DNA from: Streptomyces microflavus
GTDB lineage: Bacteria; Actinomycetota; Actinomycetes; Streptomycetales; Streptomycetaceae
NCBI RefSeq assembly: GCF_014650075.1
Contig: NZ_BMUG01000003.1
Location: 124,001-188,000, forward strand
DNA: 64,000 nucleotides
Direction: 5' to 3'
In this document: positions 25,504 to 32,960 of the stretch, piece after piece
Layout: every line of letters begins with the position of its first letter
Numbering within the stretch: position 1 is the first letter of the stretch
Program-made: the position numbers and the translations under genes
The notes under the pieces: generated by a model
Database searches by the model: none
What the model was told of the DNA's origin: nothing
Seen by the model: the letters and a program-made list of their open reading frames with translations, nothing else

Positions 25504-26493
25504 TCAGTTGGCGGAGCCGATCACCGGGTAGTGGTCGGAGAGGTTCGTGTACGTGTAGTTCGTGCCCCAGCTGGAGACCGTCCAGGGGGCGCTCTGCTCC
25601 TTGACGACGTCGTTCTTCCAGCCCGACGGCTTCACATGGCCGGCGCGGTGCAGGACGTGGTCCAGGTCCTCCCGGGGGTCGTTCGGGTAGCGCTCGGAGG
25701 CGATCGAGTTGTCGCGGGTGTCGAAGGAGTACGTGTGGCCCGTCTTGGTGTCGGCCGGGGCCAGGTCCGCGTCCTTGAGGAAGGAGGCGTACTCGGCGGA
25801 GTGCCCGTCCACGTTGAAGTCGCCCGCCACGATGACCTGTTCGGAGGCCGGGATCTTCTTGGCGTCCAGGAAGGCGTCCATCGCCTTGAACTGGCGGCTG
25901 CGCATCTGGGCGGCCTCGCCCGCCGAACAGCCGGGGTCGGTCGACTGGGCGTGGGTACCGACGACGTGGACGCGAGCGCCGTTGACGTTCAGCACGGTGT
26001 AGGCGAAGCCCTTGTTGGACCACCAGTCGGCGCCGCAGGCGTCCTTGTAGACGTGCTGCTCCTTGCGGACGATCGGCCACTTGCTCAGGATCGTGACGCC
26101 GCCGTCCTCCGGGGTCGTCGCCGAGTACGAACCGCTGGTGGCGTCCCAGCCGCTCTTGCTCCGGCCGACCACCGGGGTCTGGTGCGGGTACTGGGCGGCG
26201 GAGTTCCGCAGCAGTGCGTCGGAGGCGCCGTTGTCGAAGGCCTCCTGGATCACGACCACGTCGTTGCCCCGGAAGAACGACGTCTTCGGGATCTCCGCCG
26301 CCCGGTGGTCCTGGCCCCAGTTGGGGTACAGGGTCTTGCTGAAGATGAACGTGTTGTACGAGAGCACCCGCAGCGACGGGGTGTCGGCGGTGCCGGCCGC
26401 CGCTGCCTGGGGTGTGTTCACAGCCAGCGGGACGGCGGCGAGGGCGGCGGAGAGTGCTACGCCGGAAAGGCGGCGGAAAGCGGAGTGCGGCAC
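25504..26493 (-). CDS. Secreted sphingomyelin phosphodiesterase-like endonuclease/exonuclease/phosphatase family protein
   Basis: A 329-residue exported phosphodiesterase of the EEP fold, closest by eye to bacterial sphingomyelinase C. A Sec signal (about residues 1-34, ending AAAAG) is followed by LRVLSYNTFIFSKTLYPN, the metal Glu in VVIQEAFDN, GDFNVDGHSAEY, DLDHVLH and the C-terminal SDHYPVIG; these are the catalytic residues of the fold. It would cleave phosphocholine from sphingomyelin or related lipids, and so could feed choline to betaine synthesis (inference). I use GTG 26493 because CAGGAG precedes it; an upstream ATG at 26559 lacks a ribosome site. Confidence 0.88.
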   Translation of the reverse strand: MPHSAFRRLSGVALSAALAAVPLAVNTPQAAAAGTADTPSLRVLSYNTFIFSKTLYPNWGQDHRAAEIPKTSFFRGNDVVVIQEAFDNGASDALLRNSAAQYPHQTPVVGRSKSGWDATSGSYSATTPEDGGVTILSKWPIVRKEQHVYKDACGADWWSNKGFAYTVLNVNGARVHVVGTHAQSTDPGCSAGEAAQMRSRQFKAMDAFLDAKKIPASEQVIVAGDFNVDGHSAEYASFLKDADLAPADTKTGHTYSFDTRDNSIASERYPNDPREDLDHVLHRAGHVKPSGWKNDVVKEQSAPWTVSSWGTNYTYTNLSDHYPVIGSAN

Positions 26494-26636
26494 GAGGTCT
26501 CCTGCTGAATGAGTGGGGGCGTACCGGGTGCACCCATCAAAGCAGCGGCAGTTACCCACGGGTAGACATCGGATGCCCTGAGTCTGTCCGGCCGAATGCC
26601 ATCAGGATTCAGCCAAAGATCAACTCGACCGAGCAC

Positions 26637-26651
26637 GATGCGATGCGATGC
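26637..26651. repeat. Short GATGC tandem repeat
   Basis: Three perfect copies of GATGC, followed by decayed copies to about 26663, in the 176-base gap between the sphingomyelinase start and the sortase stop. Otherwise the gap shows no gene and no clear hairpin. Confidence 0.5.
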
Positions 26652-26669
26652 GAGGCCATGCGACTCGGC

Positions 26670-27299
26670 TCAGGTCAGCTCGGCGTAGACGATGAGGTTG
26701 TCCACGGGGTGACCCTCCGCGTCGAACGCGCCGTCGCAGGTGACCAGCCGCAGCGTGCTGCCTTTGGTCGCGCCGTAGACCCGCTCGGTGGGGAACGCCT
26801 CCTTGCTGACCGTCTCCTTGTCCGTGACCGTGAAGCGCAGGGACTTGCCCTCGCTGTCGCGGACCAGCACCTCGGCGCCCTTGCGGATGTCCTTGAGATC
26901 GTGGAACACGGCCCGGCCGAAGCGGGTGTCGTTGTGGCCGATCAGTACGGCCGCTCCCGGCCGGCCGGGAGCGGCTCCACCGGTGTACCAGCCCGCCCGC
27001 ATTCCCTGCTCGGCGGGCGGGACCTCGACCGTGCCGTCCGCGTTGAGCCCCAGGCGCATGAGGGAGCTGCGGATCTTGAGGGAGGGGATGCTGACCTGGG
27101 TGGGCGCCGACGCGTCCGTTGCGGCCGGTTGCCGCGTTGCTGCGGAGGCCGTTGCCGAGGGCGCCGGAGCGGACGCTGCCGACGGGGGCGCGGCGGGTGA
27201 GGGCGCCGGTCCCGCGCAGGCCGTCAGGGCCGCGCAGGTCACCAGCGCGGTCAGCAGGGCGGCCGTGCGGGGCCGACGGGAGAGGTTGCGGACGTGCAT
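26670..27299 (-). CDS. Class F sortase (lipoprotein-like)
   Basis: A 209-residue sortase-fold transpeptidase. The N-terminus carries a lipobox-like LTAC (Cys28) after a hydrophobic stretch, then a Pro/Ala/Ser-rich stalk, then the catalytic barrel: VLIGHNDTRFG with His122 and RLVTCDG with Cys188, followed by GHPVDNLIVYAEL. Class F sortases are typical of actinomycetes. I start at ATG 27299 (GGAG upstream); an alternative 5' extension to 27356 adds 19 residues without a better signal. The preceding gene on the same strand (27389-27808) looks like its wall-protein partner. Confidence 0.9.
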   Translation of the reverse strand: MHVRNLSRRPRTAALLTALVTCAALTACAGPAPSPAAPPSAASAPAPSATASAATRQPAATDASAPTQVSIPSLKIRSSLMRLGLNADGTVEVPPAEQGMRAGWYTGGAAPGRPGAAVLIGHNDTRFGRAVFHDLKDIRKGAEVLVRDSEGKSLRFTVTDKETVSKEAFPTERVYGATKGSTLRLVTCDGAFDAEGHPVDNLIVYAELT

Positions 27300-27388
27300 G
27301 TGGGCTCCAGGGGCCGTCACCGGGCGTGGCGCCGCCCCGTTACGGGACGGCGCCACGGTCGGTGTGAGTGGTGAGGGGTGACTACGGG

Positions 27389-27808
27389 TCAGCCGTTGCG
27401 GCGGCGCAGCACGAAGGTGCCCGCACCCGCGAGCAGCGCGAACCCTGCCACCGAGCCTGCGAGGGCCGTGGTGCTGTTGTCGCCGGCGCCGGCCGGCCGC
27501 TCACCGGCGGCCACGCCACCGCGCGGCGCGACCGCCGGTGCGGGCGTGGCCTCCTGGGGTGCCGCGGGTGCGGGGCGGTCGCCCGCCGCGACGCCACCAC
27601 GGGGTGCGACGGAGGGGCGGGCCTCCTGGGGCGCGGCCTCGGCGGCCTTCGCCCGCTCCGGCGACACCGAGGGGGCGCTGTCGGAGGGCACCGCGGGCTT
27701 CGGGGTCGCGTCGGCGAAGGCGGCGGTGGTCGGGACCAGCACCGCGCCGGCCGCGACGGCGGCGAGCACGGCGGTGCGCAGGGTGAGGCGAGCGGTCAAA
27801 GCGGTCAT
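27389..27808 (-). CDS. Small exported protein with C-terminal anchor, possible sortase substrate
   Basis: A 139-residue protein with a Sec signal (about 1-32, ending AAFADA), a low-complexity Ala/Pro stalk with two copies of VAPRGGVAAG followed by D/E-RPA, and a C-terminal hydrophobic helix (GSVAGFALLAGAGTFVL) with the basic tail RRRNG. That layout is a cell-wall sorting signal, yet no LPXTG or LAXTG motif is present before the helix; the segment there reads GAGDNSTTALAG. It lies just upstream of the class F sortase in the same direction. ATG 27808 has GGAG upstream. Function unknown. Confidence 0.8.
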   Translation of the reverse strand: MTALTARLTLRTAVLAAVAAGAVLVPTTAAFADATPKPAVPSDSAPSVSPERAKAAEAAPQEARPSVAPRGGVAAGDRPAPAAPQEATPAPAVAPRGGVAAGERPAGAGDNSTTALAGSVAGFALLAGAGTFVLRRRNG

Positions 27809-27933
27809 ACGGATGGCTCCATTCCATACGTCGCCCCGTGGGCACCCGGGTGCCGTTGTGCACCGGGTACGGGGCAGGGAGCCAGGCTGTCCGGGAGTTA
27901 TGAGGAAGCTGTCAGGACGCTGTGGTCATCCGA

Positions 27934-29856
27934 TCAGGGCGACGGTGCGGTGGCGGGGAGCCGGAGCGTGAAGGCCGAGCCCTTCCCCTCCGTACTGGTC
28001 GCGCCCGCCGTCCCACCGTGGGCCTCGGCCAGTTTGCGGACGATGGCGAGTCCGAGGCCGCTTCCTCCCGTGCGTCGGCTGCGGGACTTCTCCGCACGCC
28101 AGAAGCGGTCGAAGACGTACGGGAGGTCCGCGGCCGGGATGCCGGTCCCGGTGTCCGCCACCTCGATCACCACCACCTCGGGCCCGGGTCCGGACCAGGG
28201 CCCCTCCCCGTACGCGCGCAGCGTCACCGTCCCGCCCGCCGGAGTGTGCCGTACCGCGTTGGAGACCAGGTTGCCCACCGCCTGCCGCAGCCTGACCGGG
28301 TCCGCGTGCAGCACCGGGGCCGCCCCCGCCACCACCGTCAGCGTGACGCCCGCCGTCTCCGCACGGGCCTGGTGGGCGGCGGCGACCTGGCCCAGCAGCT
28401 CCTCGACAGGGACCGGCTCGGGGTGCAGCCGCAGCACCCCGGCGTCGGCGGCGGCCAGATCCTGGAGGTCATCGATGATGTGCTGGAGCTGCACCGCCTC
28501 CTCCAGCAGCGAGTCCACGAACGCCGGATCGGGGTCGGCCAGACCGTCCTGGGCCGCCTCCAGCCAGCCGCGGATATTGCTCAGCGGAGTCCGCAGCTCA
28601 TGCGCCACATCGCTGACCATGGCCTTGCGCTGCTCCTCCAGGCGCGCCCGGTGCGCGGACATGTCGTTGAACGCGGCGGCCAGCCGGCCGATCTCGTCGT
28701 CCCCCCTGACCGGGACGGAGGCGTGCTCCTCACCGTCCCGCATCCGCTGCGCGGCCCCGGTCAGGGCGTGCAGGGGCCGGACCAGCCGGGCGCCCGCGAG
28801 CACCGAGGCACCCACGGTCAGCGCCAGGACCAGCGCCGCCGCACCGGCGATCTTCGCGGTGTTGGCGGGGGAGAGGTCGAAGCCGGGCACGGTCGCCCCG
28901 CCCTCGTCGCCGATGAACAGGAGCGCGGGGGACGCCACGTACGAGCTGAGCTGTTCGCTGCGCGCGGTCCCCACGCAGGAGGCGATGGCCCGGTCGTCCT
29001 CGCCGGTGAGTTCCCGGGGCGGTTCGACCGCCGGGACGGGGGCCGCCTCGCGGGCGTCGCTCGGCAGGGGAGCGGGCCGGGGTACGGCGACCGCCTCGCC
29101 CCAGGAGAGGTCCTGGTTCAGCCGCACACCGTCGCGGCCCTGGCGCTTCAGACAGGCGTCGGCCAGTGCGTCGAGCGCGCTGAGCGCCTCCTTCTCCGTA
29201 GCGGTGGGCGCGTCCAGGTCCGAGGGGTCGCAGCGGGTGCCCAGCGCCCGTTCGGGGTCGTTGCCCACCATCTGCACCCGGGGCCGTCCGCTCGGCCCGA
29301 CGACGACGTCGGAGGCGATCCCCGCCCGGTTCAGGCACACCGCGTTCCGGTCGGCGGTCCGCCGCAGCGCCGCGCGTTCGGCCGCCGGGAGCAGGAACGG
29401 GCCCACCGCCCGCGGGTCGATCCGGTCCGCCGCCGTGCCCTGCCCCTCGGTGCTCCGGGCGGCCAGGACGGTGTCCACGGACAACGGATCGACCACCGCG
29501 GAGGCCTCCGGCGGCAGCGCGGGCGGGGCCGTCGCGGTGGCGGAGTCGGCGAGCGGCTGCCTGCCCTGCGTGGTCAGCGCGACCCGGCGGCCCGACTGCT
29601 CGGCCAGCTCCCGTACGGTCGCGTCCACCCCGTCCCAGGTCGGATGGCGGGCGGCGTAGCCGAGCAGGGTGTCGTAGATCCGGGCGTCGGCGGTCAGGTT
29701 CTGGCCCTGCTCCTGCTTGATCGCACCCGAGGTGGTCTGCACGGCGAGCCAGGCGGTGGCCGCCACCGAACACGCGGCGACCAGCGCCGACACACCCAGC
29801 AGCCGCCCCAGCAGACTCCGCCGCAACGGCACCCGGGAGGACCGGCCCCTACCCAC
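27934..29856 (-). CDS. Two-component sensor histidine kinase
   Basis: A 640-residue membrane sensor kinase. Helices at about 11-35 and 345-367 enclose a long extracytoplasmic domain of some 300 residues with four cysteines (in CLNRAG, TRCDPS, DACLKR and ASCVGT), which may form disulfides. A HAMP region (RLVRPLHALTGAAQRM), the HisKA box DVAHELRTPLSNIRG with phospho-acceptor H419, and HATPase boxes NLVSNAVRHTP, DTGTGIP and GGSGLGLAIV follow. The start overlaps the response-regulator gene by eight bases. It probably senses an envelope signal; its neighbours are a sortase and wall protein on the same strand. Confidence 0.93.
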   Translation of the reverse strand: MGRGRSSRVPLRRSLLGRLLGVSALVAACSVAATAWLAVQTTSGAIKQEQGQNLTADARIYDTLLGYAARHPTWDGVDATVRELAEQSGRRVALTTQGRQPLADSATATAPPALPPEASAVVDPLSVDTVLAARSTEGQGTAADRIDPRAVGPFLLPAAERAALRRTADRNAVCLNRAGIASDVVVGPSGRPRVQMVGNDPERALGTRCDPSDLDAPTATEKEALSALDALADACLKRQGRDGVRLNQDLSWGEAVAVPRPAPLPSDAREAAPVPAVEPPRELTGEDDRAIASCVGTARSEQLSSYVASPALLFIGDEGGATVPGFDLSPANTAKIAGAAALVLALTVGASVLAGARLVRPLHALTGAAQRMRDGEEHASVPVRGDDEIGRLAAAFNDMSAHRARLEEQRKAMVSDVAHELRTPLSNIRGWLEAAQDGLADPDPAFVDSLLEEAVQLQHIIDDLQDLAAADAGVLRLHPEPVPVEELLGQVAAAHQARAETAGVTLTVVAGAAPVLHADPVRLRQAVGNLVSNAVRHTPAGGTVTLRAYGEGPWSGPGPEVVVIEVADTGTGIPAADLPYVFDRFWRAEKSRSRRTGGSGLGLAIVRKLAEAHGGTAGATSTEGKGSAFTLRLPATAPSP

Positions 29857-30562
29857 GCCGTGCGGCCTTCGCCGGGTCGGTCAGTTTGTAGCCGACCCCG
29901 AAGACGGTGAGCAGCCGCACCGGCCGCCGGGGCGCCGGTTCGATCTTCTTGCGCAGGTTCATCACGTGCACGTCGACCGTCCGGTCACTGATGTAGCGGT
30001 CGAAGCCGTGCAGCTCCTCCAGCAGCCGCTGACGGCTGAACACCCGGTCGGGACCGGCCGCCAGCGCGGCCAGGATCCGGAACTCGCCGCGGGTGCACTC
30101 CACCGGCTCGCCGTCCACCGTCACCTCGTGCCGCTCCGGATCGACCACGAGGCCGCCCACCCGAAGCACGTGGTCCTGCGCCACCTCAGCCGGCCGCCGC
30201 GTGCGGCGCAGCAGCGTACGGACGCGGGCCATCAGCTCACGCGGGCTGTACGGCTTGGTCATGTAGTCGTCCGCACCGAGGTCGAGCCCGAGCAGCAGAT
30301 CGTCCTCGGTGGTGCGGGCGGTCAGCATCAGCACGGGCAGCTCCCGGGCCTCGGCCCGCAGCACCCGCACCACGTCCAGGCCGTCCGCCCGAGGCATCAT
30401 CACATCGAGGACCAGGAGGTCGGGTTCCTTGTGCCGTACGGCGTCGAGCGCGGCGAGCCCGTCGCCCACGATCCGTACGGCGTGTCCTTCCCGTTCCAGA
30501 TAGCGGCGTACGAGTTCGGCCTGCTTCTCGTCGTCCTCGGCAACTATGACGTCTGCGCACAC
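29849..30562 (-). CDS. OmpR/PhoB-family response regulator
   Basis: A 237-residue regulator: receiver domain at residues 1-115 (acidic pair D10-D11, phospho-acceptor D53 in VLDVMMP, K103 in TKPYSP) and a winged-helix DNA-binding domain at about 135-230 (CTRGEFRILAALA, ISDRTVDVHVMNLRKKI, RLLTVFGVGYKL). GTG start at 30562 with a G-rich stretch upstream. It is coupled to the sensor kinase gene that follows, and likely controls its own operon and perhaps the envelope genes downstream. Confidence 0.93.
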   Translation of the reverse strand: MCADVIVAEDDEKQAELVRRYLEREGHAVRIVGDGLAALDAVRHKEPDLLVLDVMMPRADGLDVVRVLRAEARELPVLMLTARTTEDDLLLGLDLGADDYMTKPYSPRELMARVRTLLRRTRRPAEVAQDHVLRVGGLVVDPERHEVTVDGEPVECTRGEFRILAALAAGPDRVFSRQRLLEELHGFDRYISDRTVDVHVMNLRKKIEPAPRRPVRLLTVFGVGYKLTDPAKAARRG

Positions 30563-30683
30563 ACCCCCGATCGTAGAGCGCAGCTACAGTGCGAGGCCGG
30601 GGCGGGTTCCGGAACGCGGAAGCCGGGAAGGGAACCGGCGCGTTCACCTCGGTGAGGTGGCCGCACCGGCGGAAGGAGACGGG

Positions 30684-32909
30684 TTGAGCAGCCTCGGTAC
30701 GGACGGCGGCGGAGCGACGTACAACTCGGTGTCGGGGGATGCCGTCGTCGTCGGGCCCTTGTTGATGGCGCAGCACATCGAGGGCATCCAGCTGCCGCCC
30801 GCCGCGCCCGCCGCCCCGCCGTGTCAGGGGCCCCCGCCGACCCGGGTGTTCGTCAACCGGACCGAGGAGCTCGCCGGTCTGCGGGATGCCGCCCTGGCCC
30901 TGGCCGCCGATCCGGAGCCGGGTGTGGTGATGGTGGTCGGGGTCGGCGGGGTCGGCAAGACCCAGCTCGTCGCCCAGGCCGTCCGCCGTGAACTGGCGCA
31001 GCTCTTCCCGGACGGCCGGCTCTACGTCGACCTGGAGGATCACCGCCGGGACGGGGCGGTCGATCTCGCCGCGGTGCTCGGCGGGTTCCTGCGGGCCCTC
31101 GGGGTCCACAAGGACTACGTGCCGGGCACACTCGCCGAACGCACGGCCCTCTTCCGCAGCGTCGCCGCCCGGCTCCGGCTTCTGGTGAAGGTGGACAACG
31201 TCCAGCACGCCCCGGAGGCGCGGGCACTGGTGCCGCCGCAGGGGCTGCTCGTGGTGACCGGCCGCCGGGCCCTGCCGTCGCTGCTGATGGACGGGGCGGT
31301 GCTGATCGACGTCGCCCCGCTGGACGACAGGGCGGGGACCGAACTCGTACGCCGGTGGTACGCCGACGCGGACGAGGGGACGGCCACCGATGTCGTACGG
31401 CTCTGCGCGGGGCACCCCTTGGCGCTGCGGGCCGCGGTGGAGTGGCTGGCGGCGCGGCCGCAGCTGACCCTGGACGACGTGGTGCGCGATCTGACGGCCG
31501 GACGGTACGGAACGGGCAACGACGGAGCACGGGAGGCGATGGGGGTGGCCATGGGCGCGAGCGGGGGACCCGCGCAGGACGGCGTGGGCGCGAGCGGGGG
31601 ACCCGCGCAGGACGGCGTGGGCGAGGCGGTCGACGCGGTGCTGGACGCGGTGGTGGCCGAGGTTTCCGACGACACCCGGCACCTCTACGACCTCTTCGGG
31701 GTCCTGCCCGGCACGACGGCGACGGCCGACCTGCTCCGGGCCGTCGGTGCCACCCGGGTCGACGCGGGGCTCGGTGAGCTCCTCTCCTCCCGGCTCGCGG
31801 TCCTGGTGGAGTCCGCGGACCGGCCCCAGCGCTACCGGCTGCACGATGTGGTGCGGGCCCATGCCCGGCAGTGCGCCAGGGCGTTGCCCGAGGAGCGGCG
31901 GCGGTCCCTCCTGCGGCTCGTCGTGGACTTCTACGCCGACGCGGCGGCCCACGGAGACGCGCTGGTGCTCGGCGCGCGCTTCAGGATCCAGCCGCCGCCG
32001 GTCCGCCCGCTCGCCGAACTCGGCGCGAAGGAAGCGCTGTTCACGGGCGGCGCCGACGCGCTGGAGTGGCTGGACGCGGAGCGCGACAATCTCCAGGCCG
32101 TCATCCGGATCGCCGCCGACGAGGGATGGCACCAGGAGGTGTGGCGGCTCTGCGAGTCGCTGTGGGCGCTCTACCACAGCCGTAAACACCTGGCCGACTG
32201 CGTCGAGTCGGGCCTCCTGGGCATCGAGGCCGCCCAGCACGAGGCGCGCCCCGACGTCGAGATCCGGATGCGGAACCAGGTGGCCCGCGCCGCCTACGAG
32301 CTCGGCGACCTGGACCGTGCCGAGGCCCAACTCGACGCCGCGGCAGGGCTCCTGGAGCTGGCGGGTGACCCGAGCCTCAGTGGCGTCGTCTGGGAGAGCC
32401 GCGGGCTGATCGCGCTGGCACGCGGCCGGTCGGAGGAGTCGCCCCACGCCATGGGTGAACGGGCCGAGGAGGCGCGGCAGTTGTTCGAGCGGGCGCTGGC
32501 GGCCAACCGTGCCGTGCCCGACCGGCACGGTGTCGTCGTGCAGAGCTACAACGTCGCCCAGGCGCTGGTGGCGGGCGAGCGGTGGACCGACGCGCTCGGC
32601 GTACTGGACGAGGCGGCCGAGGTGGCCCGCACCACCGGCGACGAGCCGATGCTGCCCCGGATCGACCTCGTACGGGCCCAGTCCTTCGTCGGGCTCGGCT
32701 CGCTGGACCGCGCGGTCGCCGCGACCGTGGCGGCGGCCGACCGGGCGGCGAGTCTCAAGCAGTTCGCCAAGCTGGACCAGGCGCTCGAGCTGCTGGCCGC
32801 GCTCGCCGACCGGGCCGAGGACCGGCCCCTGAGGGCCGCCTGCGAGGAGAAGCTCCGCGAGCTTCGGCGGAACATGGGACTGGAGCCACCGGCCGCACCC
32901 CCGGCCTGA
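30684..32909 (+). CDS. STAND-type (NB-ARC/TPR) ATPase
   Basis: A 741-residue signal-transduction ATPase. A short N-terminus (ATYNSVSGDAVVVGPLLMAQ) resembles adaptor segments seen before NB-ARC domains in streptomycetes. The NTPase has Walker A VGVGGVGKTQL (K92), a Walker B-like LLVKVDNVQ, and GHPLALRAAVEWLA. A winged-helix-like region includes RYRLHDVVRAHARQ, then TPR-like helices run to the end. TTG 30684 is the chosen start because GGAAGGAG lies five bases upstream. Proteins of this class act as switches, some in defence, some in transcription control; no DNA-binding domain is visible. A 33-bp perfect tandem duplication sits in the frame at 31553. It is followed at 51 bases by the transferase-like gene. 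Confidence 0.85.
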   Translation: MSSLGTDGGGATYNSVSGDAVVVGPLLMAQHIEGIQLPPAAPAAPPCQGPPPTRVFVNRTEELAGLRDAALALAADPEPGVVMVVGVGGVGKTQLVAQAVRRELAQLFPDGRLYVDLEDHRRDGAVDLAAVLGGFLRALGVHKDYVPGTLAERTALFRSVAARLRLLVKVDNVQHAPEARALVPPQGLLVVTGRRALPSLLMDGAVLIDVAPLDDRAGTELVRRWYADADEGTATDVVRLCAGHPLALRAAVEWLAARPQLTLDDVVRDLTAGRYGTGNDGAREAMGVAMGASGGPAQDGVGASGGPAQDGVGEAVDAVLDAVVAEVSDDTRHLYDLFGVLPGTTATADLLRAVGATRVDAGLGELLSSRLAVLVESADRPQRYRLHDVVRAHARQCARALPEERRRSLLRLVVDFYADAAAHGDALVLGARFRIQPPPVRPLAELGAKEALFTGGADALEWLDAERDNLQAVIRIAADEGWHQEVWRLCESLWALYHSRKHLADCVESGLLGIEAAQHEARPDVEIRMRNQVARAAYELGDLDRAEAQLDAAAGLLELAGDPSLSGVVWESRGLIALARGRSEESPHAMGERAEEARQLFERALAANRAVPDRHGVVVQSYNVAQALVAGERWTDALGVLDEAAEVARTTGDEPMLPRIDLVRAQSFVGLGSLDRAVAATVAAADRAASLKQFAKLDQALELLAALADRAEDRPLRAACEEKLRELRRNMGLEPPAAPPA
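31553..31618 (+). repeat. Perfect 33-bp tandem duplication inside the STAND gene
   Basis: Two exact copies of a 33-bp unit (31553-31585 and 31586-31618) encode the 11-residue peptide GASGGPAQDGV twice, in frame, between the ATPase region and the winged-helix-like region. Identity at every base suggests a recent slippage event, and unit number may vary between strains. Confidence 0.9.
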
Positions 32910-32960
32910 CCCTCCGCCCCTACCCTTTGCCTGTCCCCCTCCTCTCCCCGGAGCCACGCG

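Noticed and set aside
26637..26663. GATGC repeats as a possible CRISPR or regulatory repeat array
   Set aside because: The unit is five bases with no spacers, only three perfect copies; it is a simple sequence repeat.
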